Assembly: GCA_009702725.1 (NCBI GenBank)
Contig: WLHM01000035.1
Location: forward strand, 1-9,082
DNA from: Actinomycetota bacterium
GTDB lineage: Bacteria > Actinomycetota > Actinomycetes > S36-B12
Length of the DNA: 9,082 nucleotides
Reading direction: 5' to 3'
Shown: in pieces, positions 1-5,791 of the stretch
Layout of the letters: every line of letters starts with the position of its first letter
Numbering within the stretch: the first letter of the stretch is position 1
Notes under the pieces: model-generated
The model's input: only the letters and a program-made list of their open reading frames with translations
Databases searched by the model: none
What the model was told of the DNA's origin: nothing
Position numbers and translations under genes: made by a program

Positions 1-39
1 GACCGTAAAGACCTATTTATATGCTGCGCACCCATCTGA
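1..39 (+). CDS. C-terminal end of a zinc-finger-type ORF (partial at window start)
   Basis: The first 39 bases read DRKDLFICCAPI and stop, the same last 12 residues as the short ORF at 1144-1305 and closely related to the end of the zinc-finger protein at 5379-5720. The TGA stop lies in the tRNA-Phe anticodon loop. Only the tail is visible, so whether a complete gene lies upstream cannot be told. Like copy B, it has Arg where the complete protein has Cys103 (HDR instead of HDC). Confidence 0.4.
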   Translation, partial: DRKDLFICCAPI

Positions 40-79
40 AACTCGGAAGGTCGACGGTTCGACCCCGTCCCTGGCCACC
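1..79 (+). repeat. Direct repeat copy A: tRNA-Phe 3' half (putative attachment site)
   Basis: This stretch is identical, 79 of 79 bases, to 1267-1345, and differs at 4 positions from 5682-5760. Bases 36-79 read as the 3' half of a tRNA-Phe gene: anticodon loop CTGAAAC (anticodon GAA) at 36-42, 3' anticodon strand TCGGA, variable loop AGGTC, T stem-loop GACGG-TTCGACC-CCGTC at 53-69, acceptor strand CCTGGCC at 70-76, discriminator A, then CC followed by T instead of A. The bases before the loop (CCCAT) cannot pair with TCGGA, so this is not a whole tRNA. Tyrosine recombinases often use the 3' half of tRNA genes as attachment sites, so this is probably a right-hand junction of an integrated element. 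The copy is cut by the window start and may extend further left, as copies B and C do. Confidence 0.85.
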
Positions 80-119
80 TCTTACGCAGCGCATGCTAAG
101 AAGCAACAACAGAAACCTA

Positions 120-153
120 AAGTGCTAAATAGATGAAGGGATGAAGTGCTAAA
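120..153. repeat. Short direct repeat AAGTGCTAAA, two copies
   Basis: AAGTGCTAAA occurs at 120-129 and again at 144-153, 24 bases apart. The second copy overlaps the stop codon (149-151 on the minus strand) of the DUF1566 gene. It may be a small slippage duplication at the gene end or part of a conserved cassette end; no function is evident. Confidence 0.5.
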
Positions 154-1006
154 AAGCCCGGACCGGACGAACCCGCAGCGTGGAGTTCTTGGTGTCGTAG
201 CGCTGACGGCCATCGGTCAAAGCCTGGGGCCACGCGTAGTTCGCGTCGAACTGACTCGAACTCCAGTAATAGTCGCTAGCAAACCCGTACGTGCCACTAG
301 CGAACGTGCCATTCTGCGCACCCGTGCATGCAAGTGTAGAAGGGGCCCCCGTCCAAGTTCGCGAGTAATTACACATCGCATTCAACTCATCTTTAGACGG
401 CAAGAACCAATCCGTCAGTCCACCACCGGCGTACGCACGCACCGCATTAGGTGCACTTAACGTGCACGCCACAAAAGACGATGCACTGGTCAGCATTGCA
501 GTGGTATTCGCACTACCAGTACCAACAGCGGTGCTTGTGGTCACTGAATTGCTGTCGTCACTGCACCACGAGATACCGGTCGTCTCGATGGCATCCCACG
601 TGTTCGGTGCCATCTCATAGGTAAGGCCAACAGAGATGAGGAACACCAATCCGCCACCAGGGCCAATGTCACCAAGTGCATACGTCACAGAACCGCCGCC
701 ACTGCTCGCCGCTACTGGGGTTCTCGCCCAGGTGATACTCCTGCCGCATGTCCAACCGCCTTTACCGGCGTTGGCCCACTGCTCCCAAGTTGGGTACCAA
801 CTCGAATCCGCACCCCAACTGGCCTGCCACGGTGTTTCACCCACCTGCGCGGTACACGCCTCAGTCTGGCTCGCACTTTGATAGGACTGATACTGCACGG
901 AATCAGCCGATGCCACATTCGCACCAAACAACATGCCCGCAACCACCACCAACACCGACAAGGTGGCAAATAACCTCTTGGATCGAACAGGCTTCACAAC
1001 CGACAT
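149..1006 (-). CDS. Secreted DUF1566 (Lcl C-terminal-like) surface protein
   Basis: The protein has 285 residues from the ATG at 1006. Residues 1-34 form a Sec signal peptide: a basic start (KPVRSKR), a hydrophobic core and an ASA cleavage site before DS. Residues 51-89 hold a Cys/Trp/Gly module (C51, WYPTWEQW at 70-77, GKGG, C87) also found in the protein at 5792-7021. From about residue 112 follows a DUF1566/Lcl-type domain: GDIGPGGGLVF, DWFLPSKDELNAM (199-211), YYWSSSQFDANYAW (246-259) and the terminal VRPVRAF typical of this family. Such domains are extracellular and often have a C-type-lectin-like fold; the ligand is unknown. I chose ATG 1006 because GGAAG lies six bases upstream. A GTG at 1036 would add ten residues but has no ribosome site. 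It is the only full-length gene of the 1,266-bp unit and points towards repeat A. Confidence 0.87.
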   Translation of the reverse strand: MSVVKPVRSKRLFATLSVLVVVAGMLFGANVASADSVQYQSYQSASQTEACTAQVGETPWQASWGADSSWYPTWEQWANAGKGGWTCGRSITWARTPVAASSGGGSVTYALGDIGPGGGLVFLISVGLTYEMAPNTWDAIETTGISWCSDDSNSVTTSTAVGTGSANTTAMLTSASSFVACTLSAPNAVRAYAGGGLTDWFLPSKDELNAMCNYSRTWTGAPSTLACTGAQNGTFASGTYGFASDYYWSSSQFDANYAWPQALTDGRQRYDTKNSTLRVRPVRAF

Positions 1007-1132
1007 CACTAACTTCCAACCACTGGGGGACTTCACTCAGTGAGGAGGGGTTCTCACCGAGCGCGAAACAAGGTGCAAGTGCACGCCCGAGCGCTGCGAC
1101 GCGGGAACGGTAGAGACGACAACAATCAGCAT

Positions 1133-1137
1133 AGGAG
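1133..1137 (+). promoter_or_regulatory. Ribosome binding site AGGAG for the 53-codon ORF
   Basis: AGGAG lies six bases before the GTG at 1144. It is the best Shine-Dalgarno match near any start in the window and the main reason to treat the short ORF at 1144-1305 as possibly translated. Confidence 0.5.
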
Positions 1138-1143
1138 AAAAAT

Positions 1144-1305
1144 GTGACCCAGGTACCCGAAATAGGCCCTTTAGGGACGCGATTCATGTGCACGGAATGT
1201 GCACAGACCCTGCAACACCAGAGCCAACTACGAGGGACTCACAAGACAGTGACACTGACTGTGCATGACCGTAAAGACCTATTTATATGCTGCGCACCCA
1301 TCTGA
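1144..1305 (+). CDS. Truncated zinc-finger ORF (53 residues) ending inside repeat B
   Basis: From a GTG with AGGAG six bases upstream, this frame reads 53 residues to a TGA in the tRNA-Phe anticodon loop. Residues 15-53, starting MCTECAQTLQ, are homologous without gaps to the last 39 residues of the complete zinc-finger protein at 5379-5720. The first 14 residues are unrelated to it, so the first two zinc-binding modules are missing. The retained part has CTEC, but the next Cys of the complete copy (HDC) is Arg here, and the second-last (VGC) reads ICC. It could be a small protein with a new N-terminus, or a remnant retained because it overlaps the attachment site. I favour the remnant; the good ribosome site keeps translation possible. 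Zinc binding is doubtful. Confidence 0.5.
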   Translation: MTQVPEIGPLGTRFMCTECAQTLQHQSQLRGTHKTVTLTVHDRKDLFICCAPI

Positions 1306-1346
1306 AACTCGGAAGGTCGACGGTTCGACCCCGTCCCTGGCCACCA
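1186..1346 (+). repeat. Direct repeat copy B: zinc-finger gene end plus tRNA-Phe 3' half
   Basis: These 161 bases align without gaps to 5601-5761 (offset exactly 4,415) with 11 differences that I counted. The left part, 1186-1305, is coding sequence for the C-terminus of the zinc-finger family. The right part, 1302-1346, is the tRNA-Phe 3' half, here with the full 3' ACCA. From the TGCGCACC run onwards copies B and C are identical, so the tRNA part is more conserved than the coding part. The distance from copy A is 1,266 bp. No inverted-repeat structure like an integron attC site is visible; the repeat is defined by the tRNA half. Confidence 0.87.
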
Positions 1347-1387
1347 CTGGATCCCACCATGCAGGCCAGAAATGGACTACTCGCTTC

Positions 1388-1619
1388 ATGCCACTGACAT
1401 GGGAGCAAGTTGTAATCGATGCGCACGACCACCGGGAACTTGGCCTCTGGTGGGCCCGAGCGCTCGACTGGATTGTCACTAATGAGGACGTCACAGATGT
1501 CGAGATTCGATCCGCAGCCGATCATAAAACTTGGTGCATCGCGTCGTGACAAAGGTCAAGGCGAAGTTTCTTGAGTTGTGCTCGCTGACCCTGAAGGAAA
1601 CAAGTTCTGCATTCTTTGA
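1388..1619 (+). pseudogene. Broken glyoxalase-like (VOC family) gene
   Basis: The frame from ATG 1388 gives about 45 residues typical of the N-terminus of actinobacterial VOC/glyoxalase-like proteins (TWEQVVIDA, LGLWWARALDW, DVEIR) and stops at 1547-1549. In another frame, 1575-1619 reads VVLADPEGNKFCIL and stop, the usual C-terminal end of the same family. The two ends are separated by only some 60-70 bases, where the family normally has about 60 residues. The gene has therefore lost its middle and its reading frame. VOC proteins are small metal-binding or ligand-binding enzymes with paired beta-alpha-beta-beta-beta modules; the remnant cannot fold as one. It begins just right of repeat B, so it may be old chromosomal sequence from beside the tRNA or decayed cargo. 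Confidence 0.75.
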
Positions 1620-1696
1620 CCTACCGCAACCACCGAGCACAGCAAGCTCAAAAGCTCGAGCGCCTGACCGGTAAACAAGCCCTAAATCTGGTTGAA

Positions 1697-3886
1697 CTAC
1701 TTCGTTCCCTGGACGACAAGCCGGATTCCGCGGAACGGGTTGATGGAGTACCCGGGAATCGTCTGCGGCGTAACTCCAACAGCGGATAGCCACATCTGGT
1801 ACGCCGTCGCGGTAACGACGCCACCGTGCCAGCGACGCCACACGATGCTTGGATCACTCAACTTCGGCGGCGGGGCGATCGTGTCGGTGATCTCCACAAC
1901 GTTGCCGCCCTGATCTAGTGTTCCCCATGGCGATCGAGTGAGCGCTTGCCCCACCGAACTGACATTCCCGCCATACGCGGGGAACAGCGGAACCGGTGTC
2001 TGTGAGCACTGAGCGGCAGTGAACGGCTGCGGACACCAGTCGGGGGCACTGCCGGGCAGCGACTCGAAAGTAGCCAGGGGCTGGGTTCCCGCGTTGGTCA
2101 CGTTGCCATTGACATCGAGTTGCGTGGCCACGGGCTGCTCGCCGGTCGAGCAGCCGGACGTGTCGACCGGGCAGTTGACATATAACCCTGGGTTGGTGGG
2201 GTAGTCCCAGTAGGAGAACTTTCCACCACCATTGGGGTCGTAATACGCGGCCTTTATCCACTCGTTTTGGCTAGAGATCATGAATCCGGTCTTGGAGTTA
2301 CGAGTGGCCTTGCGATTCTTCATGGTGTACATGCCAGTTTCAGTCTTAGACGAAAGGCGCACCGTGTAGGTGGTCACCTGCAGTTGCTGACCTGAGACCG
2401 TGGTGACCGGCGAAGTCTTCTTCGAGAGCACCGTGCCGTTCTGGGCCGCATTCGCAAATCGTGCGGCACGGGAGAAGTCCGCTGAGTTGTAGGGCTTATT
2501 CGCCCACGCTGAAGATGCCACGTAGTAGCGCTGACCGAGCGGAGCCTTCAGATTCCGGTTGATGGATCCGAACTTGGGCCACACGGCCGAACTCTCGGGT
2601 GCATCCCACAGGTGGTGGCGGTTACTGCCGAGCGGATCGACCGTGTTCAAGAAGGCAACCCATTGGGCAACCGTGAGTTCAGTCTCAGCGATATCGAAGT
2701 TGTAAGGAACGCTGCCGACCTCCATGCAGGATGTCGACGCAACCGCCTGCACCCCCGTATCCGGGTCGGCCTGCGTAGCAGCCTGGACCGCCGGTAGCGC
2801 TGCCTGGCAGGAAGCACTGGATTCGTAGACATCGTTGTAGAACGGGATGATCCACGCAGACGGGTTACCCGCAGATGCCACCGTGACGGTCGAGAGAGTC
2901 AAGACATTAGGTCGGATCGGCGGGCGCGGGAATATCTGCGAGACGGTGTTCGAGACGGAGTTGGCTACGAAGAGATTGCCCGCTGCATCAGAGGTGATAC
3001 CGATGGGCCGGCGACCAGCCACCGCGATAACTCGAGAATCCCCACCCGGTGTCAGCTGGGAAACCGAATCCGAGCCATCGTTAGTGACGTAGAGGTTGCC
3101 GTTCGGGTCAATGGTGATGCCGATGGGTCGCCGACCTGTCTTGCCGATGATGCTCGAGGTGCCGCCTGAGGTGATCATGGAGACATTGGCGGAGTTCCAG
3201 TTGGCCGTGAAGACACTTCCGGCAAGATCAATCGCAATCGCCTGCGGCCAGCCCCCGGTGGTGCCGAACGTCGATTGGGTCCCATCGGGAGTGATCTTCG
3301 TTACCGTGTCGGAGCCTTCGTTCGCGGTGTATACGTTGCCCGCGGGATCAAGTGCGAGGCCGAGCGGGTGCGTGCCGGTCGCGGCCAAGGTAGACGAGAC
3401 TCCCGTAGCACTGATCTTCGTGACGGTGCTGTCTTGGTAGTTAGCGGTGTAGACGTTGCCTGATGCGTCAACTTTGATCCCCATTGGCTGGTTACCGGTC
3501 GCACCGAACAACGTTGATACTCCGCCGGGGGTGATCTTGGTGACCGTGTTGTCACCGCTGTTGGCCGTGTAGATGTTGCCCGTCAAATCCAGTGCGAGTG
3601 CAGTCGGGAGATGACCTGTGGTGCCTAGAATGAAGGCGTCGCCTTCAGGTGTGATCTTGGTGACCGTATTAGCCCGCGTATCGGCCGTATACACGCCCCC
3701 GTAAGGGTCGACTACCACTGCTGAGGGGCCCTTGCCTGTCGTTGCCAGAGTGATGGTTGCCCGCGGGATGGAGGGGGTCGCCGTGGTCGCGCTAATGCGA
3801 ACATCGGCAACGGCAGCGGGTGCCTGCGCAGCTATCAGGAGCGCGAAAGACACCAAGGCAGGGACAACGATTAATTTCTTTCTCAT
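1697..3886 (-). CDS. Secreted 7-repeat beta-propeller fused to a formylglycine-enzyme-fold (SUMF1-like) domain
   Basis: The protein has 729 residues. Residues 1-28 form a signal peptide (MRKKLIVVPA start, hydrophobic core, AVA-type site). Residues 51-320 hold seven repeats with an exact 40-residue period (starts at 51, 91, 131, 171, 211, 251, 291), each of the type GxxPxxIxxD, GNxYxAN, TVTKITPxG, matching NHL/virginiamycin-B-lyase-like propeller blades. Residues about 395-726 resemble the FGE-sulfatase/SUMF1 family: FDIAETELTVAQWVAFLN (397-414), ISSQNEWIKAAYYDP (537-551), GTLDQGGNVVEITDT (655-669), NPFRGIRLV (716-724). The usual RGGSW and CR elements of active enzymes read WRRWHGG and lack the catalytic cysteine, so binding or a structural role is likelier than formylglycine formation. 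There is no clear Shine-Dalgarno site; a TAGTCT box six bases before the ATG suggests a leaderless mRNA. It lies 96 bases downstream of the CLC gene on the same strand. Confidence 0.87.
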   Translation of the reverse strand: MRKKLIVVPALVSFALLIAAQAPAAVADVRISATTATPSIPRATITLATTGKGPSAVVVDPYGGVYTADTRANTVTKITPEGDAFILGTTGHLPTALALDLTGNIYTANSGDNTVTKITPGGVSTLFGATGNQPMGIKVDASGNVYTANYQDSTVTKISATGVSSTLAATGTHPLGLALDPAGNVYTANEGSDTVTKITPDGTQSTFGTTGGWPQAIAIDLAGSVFTANWNSANVSMITSGGTSSIIGKTGRRPIGITIDPNGNLYVTNDGSDSVSQLTPGGDSRVIAVAGRRPIGITSDAAGNLFVANSVSNTVSQIFPRPPIRPNVLTLSTVTVASAGNPSAWIIPFYNDVYESSASCQAALPAVQAATQADPDTGVQAVASTSCMEVGSVPYNFDIAETELTVAQWVAFLNTVDPLGSNRHHLWDAPESSAVWPKFGSINRNLKAPLGQRYYVASSAWANKPYNSADFSRAARFANAAQNGTVLSKKTSPVTTVSGQQLQVTTYTVRLSSKTETGMYTMKNRKATRNSKTGFMISSQNEWIKAAYYDPNGGGKFSYWDYPTNPGLYVNCPVDTSGCSTGEQPVATQLDVNGNVTNAGTQPLATFESLPGSAPDWCPQPFTAAQCSQTPVPLFPAYGGNVSSVGQALTRSPWGTLDQGGNVVEITDTIAPPPKLSDPSIVWRRWHGGVVTATAYQMWLSAVGVTPQTIPGYSINPFRGIRLVVQGTK
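2927..3736 (-). repeat. Tandem 120-bp coding repeats (propeller blades)
   Basis: The seven 40-codon blades of the large secreted protein form a tandem DNA repeat with an exact 120-bp period. Blades are diverged from each other; the most similar pair starts GRRPIGIT at residues 251 and 291. The period without any insertion or deletion suggests duplication by unequal exchange. Confidence 0.75.
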
Positions 3887-3892
3887 TTCGGC

Positions 3893-3898
3893 AGACTA
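3893..3898 (-). promoter_or_regulatory. -10 box TAGTCT of a probable leaderless promoter
   Basis: On the minus strand TAGTCT is followed by exactly six bases (GCCGAA) and the ATG at 3886. That spacing puts the transcription start at or next to the A of the ATG. TANNNT at this spacing is the known mark of leaderless genes in Actinobacteria. I see no good -35 box. Confidence 0.45.
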
Positions 3899-3982
3899 CT
3901 CTCTCTAGCCAGAGCGAGTACCTGCTGACCCCGTTTCCTTAATGCTTGGAATGAATCTTGAGCCTGCTTTGCCAGCTCCGAA

Positions 3983-5122
3983 CTAGTGCGCGGTAACTTT
4001 CGGATTTTCTATCACGCGGTCGCCCCAGCGCGGGATCAGTCGCGCGACGACTGCACCGATTAGCGCCGCGGGCACTAACGTCCAAGTGCCCATCAGTAAG
4101 CCGAGAACAACACCAAGGATGATCACAATCGGCCACTTCATCGGTGCCGTGGCTATTAATGAAGCGATCACGCCGACAATAACTGCTGCTGGCACCGAAG
4201 GTCCGGTGTCGCCCAATGCCAGCGAGATGAGCAGGCCCACCGCGGCACCTACAAACATGGCTGGGAAGAACGGGCCGCCGCGGAATCCAGAACCTAGGGA
4301 TACCGCATAAGCAATGGCCTTGAAAATGATGATCGCTAGCACCGTTGACGCTGAGGTCAAAGTAGACAGTCTCGTGATGAAATCTTCCCCAGAAGTGACG
4401 ATGAACAAAATGCCCTCACCTGTACGGCTCTGGACGATGAGCGCACTGATGCCAACAATGACTGCGGCCGCTATCATAATTGGCAGGTTCGGAGCACTAC
4501 CGGTTGCGCGTTCGATCAATGCCGCAACTACACGCGCGATCGTAACGATGACCGCCACAATTATGGCTACGACAATTGCCCAACCCAGCTGATCTACTTC
4601 GATAGCTGCAGGGGTGCTTCCTAGCTTGAGGCTGCCAGAGAGGATCGGCCCGACGAACAAAGCCAAAAGCGCACCCAAGGCTCCGAATCCAACCACCTTC
4701 TTCTGATCCTTAGCATCAATTAGGTGCATCCACTTGGCAACAAGACCACCGATCAGTGATCCAGTTGCGACAAGTGCAACTTCGGGGCCGAGCACGATGC
4801 CACCCCAAAGAGAGGCAAAAATTGCCAAGATCACGCCGAGGTACTCCTTCGGCGTCACGCTGCTTACCTTGATTCCACCAATTGGTGAATGTCCGGCATC
4901 CCCGACGAACTTCCGGATCACGAATACCAATACTGCGGAAACTAGGAGGATTCCAAATAAATACCAGGCGGGAGTGGACGTCCAGTTCCCAGGAATTGTC
5001 TCCCAGATCGCAATAATTCCAGCGTTGAGAACCTCTAGAACAATGTAGCCGAAAAACAGACCAATTACTGCAGCTAGCAGCATGGCCGGAAGTGGGCGGC
5101 GAGCGACGGGCGCAGTATTCAT
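3983..5122 (-). CDS. YfeO-like CLC family ion transport protein
   Basis: This hydrophobic protein of 379 residues has about ten membrane segments and the family marks of CLC chloride channels/transporters: SLWGGIVLGPEVALVATGS (104-122) at the position of the GREGP motif, and GSGFRGGPFFPAMFVG (277-292) at the GxFxP motif. Both fit the YfeO-like branch (E. coli YfeO has LGPE and SGFRGG) better than classical ClcA. The gating glutamate of ClcA (GREGP) appears replaced by Leu (VLGP), with a Glu after the Pro instead. The protein therefore may not work as a proton/chloride exchanger; the ion is unknown. No CBS domains follow. ATG 5122 is chosen because the signal-like first helix starts soon after it; GGGA stands about seven bases upstream. 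It could be transcribed with the downstream propeller gene, though that gene seems to have its own promoter. Confidence 0.85.
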   Translation of the reverse strand: MNTAPVARRPLPAMLLAAVIGLFFGYIVLEVLNAGIIAIWETIPGNWTSTPAWYLFGILLVSAVLVFVIRKFVGDAGHSPIGGIKVSSVTPKEYLGVILAIFASLWGGIVLGPEVALVATGSLIGGLVAKWMHLIDAKDQKKVVGFGALGALLALFVGPILSGSLKLGSTPAAIEVDQLGWAIVVAIIVAVIVTIARVVAALIERATGSAPNLPIMIAAAVIVGISALIVQSRTGEGILFIVTSGEDFITRLSTLTSASTVLAIIIFKAIAYAVSLGSGFRGGPFFPAMFVGAAVGLLISLALGDTGPSVPAAVIVGVIASLIATAPMKWPIVIILGVVLGLLMGTWTLVPAALIGAVVARLIPRWGDRVIENPKVTAH

Positions 5123-5211
5123 CTTCGCATCCCATCATGCGGGAGCCAGTTTCGACGGGTAGTTCGCCAACGCGGCGCGGACTAATTTCAAATCCTCCAC
5201 GAAGTTGCTTC

Positions 5212-5227
5212 TGATTAGGCCTAATCA
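5212..5227. promoter_or_regulatory. Perfect 16-bp palindrome TGATTAGGCCTAATCA (possible operator)
   Basis: The 16 bases are fully self-complementary and lie in the 256-bp divergent region, about 90 bases upstream of the CLC start and 150 bases upstream of the zinc-finger gene. A palindrome of this size suits a dimeric regulator. No regulator gene is visible next to it. Confidence 0.4.
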
Positions 5228-5366
5228 AATGATCAAAAACCAACCTGCGGGTCTATGCCCGCTTTGCATAAAATTATCAGGGACTATCTCATTGGTTGTC
5301 ACCTAGTCGTGCATCAGACCCCAGTAATTGACCTCTTCGCTATCAATTGTGGGTCGTTTGTCGTGG

Positions 5367-5372
5367 GATAAT
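5367..5372 (+). promoter_or_regulatory. -10 box GATAAT of a probable leaderless promoter
   Basis: GATAAT is followed by six bases and the GTG at 5379, placing the transcription start at the start codon. There is no Shine-Dalgarno site, so this box decides the start chosen for the zinc-finger gene. Confidence 0.45.
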
Positions 5373-5378
5373 TTGTGT

Positions 5379-5720
5379 GTGAATCGTTGTGAGAGTTGTC
5401 ATGAACCTGCCCGGGTGCGTTGGTGTAGCAATGCTTGTAAGCGTGCTGACTATTACGAGCGGCGCACGGGTAAGAAGCGAATGGTTCACTGCCTCATGTG
5501 CGGGGATGAGATGTGGTGGTATCGGCGAGATGCTCGATATTGCTCTGGTGCGTGCAGGACGATGGCGTACCGTGGCCAATTGATACTGAGGACCAAATCT
5601 ATGTGCACGGAATGTGCACAGACTCTGCAGCACCAGAGCCAACTACGAGCGATTCACAAGACACCAACACTGACTGTGCATGACTGTAAAGACCTATTTG
5701 TAGGGTGCGCACCCATCTGA
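5379..5720 (+). CDS. Small Cys-rich zinc-finger protein ending in the tRNA-Phe half
   Basis: The protein has 113 residues from GTG 5379. Three Cys-pair modules are visible: C4-x2-C7 with C16-x3-C20 (CSNACKR), C38-x2-C41 with C55-x3-C59 (RRDARYCSGACRTMAYR), and C76-x2-C79 with C103 and C110. The second matches the common CxxCG...RYCSxACRxxAYR zinc finger seen in many small phage, plasmid and actinobacterial proteins, usually taken as nucleic-acid binding. I do not recognise the family as a whole. Its last 39 residues are repeated at 1186-1305, and its TGA lies in the anticodon loop of the tRNA-Phe half. Its place at the right end of the 4,415-bp unit, overlapping the attachment site, suggests a role in recombination, for example a directionality or accessory factor. 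An upstream TTG at 5328 in frame is less likely because of the -10 box before 5379. Confidence 0.72.
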   Translation: MNRCESCHEPARVRWCSNACKRADYYERRTGKKRMVHCLMCGDEMWWYRRDARYCSGACRTMAYRGQLILRTKSMCTECAQTLQHQSQLRAIHKTPTLTVHDCKDLFVGCAPI

Positions 5721-5761
5721 AACTCGGAAGGTCGACGGTTCGACCCCGTCCCTGGCCACCA
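5601..5761 (+). repeat. Direct repeat copy C: zinc-finger gene end plus tRNA-Phe 3' half
   Basis: This copy matches 1186-1346 without gaps. Here the coding part belongs to a complete zinc-finger gene, so this is likely the best preserved element end. The tRNA half (5717-5761) ends in ACCA. The predicted missing 5' half of the original gene would start GGCCAGG and carry TCCGA before the anticodon loop. Just right of this copy stands CAGCGCAT (5766-5773), also found at the same place after copy A (87-94), a weak hint of a shared left end. Confidence 0.87.
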
Positions 5762-5791
5762 CACACAGCGCATTCATATCGGGGCCACGAA

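Noticed and set aside
36..79. Functional tRNA-Phe genes at the three repeats
   Set aside because: Only the 3' half is present. The five bases before the anticodon loop (CCCAT) cannot pair with TCGGA, and there is no D arm or 5' acceptor strand upstream; instead the sequence is coding.
1007..1036. GTG 1036 as the start of the DUF1566 protein
   Set aside because: It has no ribosome site and adds ten residues before a well-formed signal peptide; ATG 1006 has GGAAG at good spacing.
1265..1387. A longer VOC protein starting inside repeat B
   Set aside because: The open frame upstream of ATG 1388 runs through the tRNA half in a frame unrelated to the VOC family; family similarity begins at 1388.
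3096..3440. Plus-strand open frames over the propeller and CLC genes
   Set aside because: They are antisense images of strongly supported genes and show repeated, low-complexity translations with no family similarity.
2927..3736. CRISPR-like regular repeats
   Set aside because: The 120-bp period is coding, with 40-residue beta-propeller blades and no identical short repeats with unique spacers.
5123..5240. Fluoride riboswitch before the CLC gene
   Set aside because: I compared the minus-strand leader with the conserved fluoride-riboswitch elements and did not find the expected GGCGAUGG-type core and pseudoknot arms. The YfeO-like motif also differs from fluoride-specific CLC proteins.
5247..5262. 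Small hairpin GCGGG-TCTATG-CCCGC as a terminator
   Set aside because: Only five pairs with no T-run, and no gene ends here; both neighbours start away from this region.
1..5761. Integron with attC sites
   Set aside because: The repeats are tRNA halves joined to coding sequence, not imperfect inverted repeats of the attC kind, and no integron integrase is visible.
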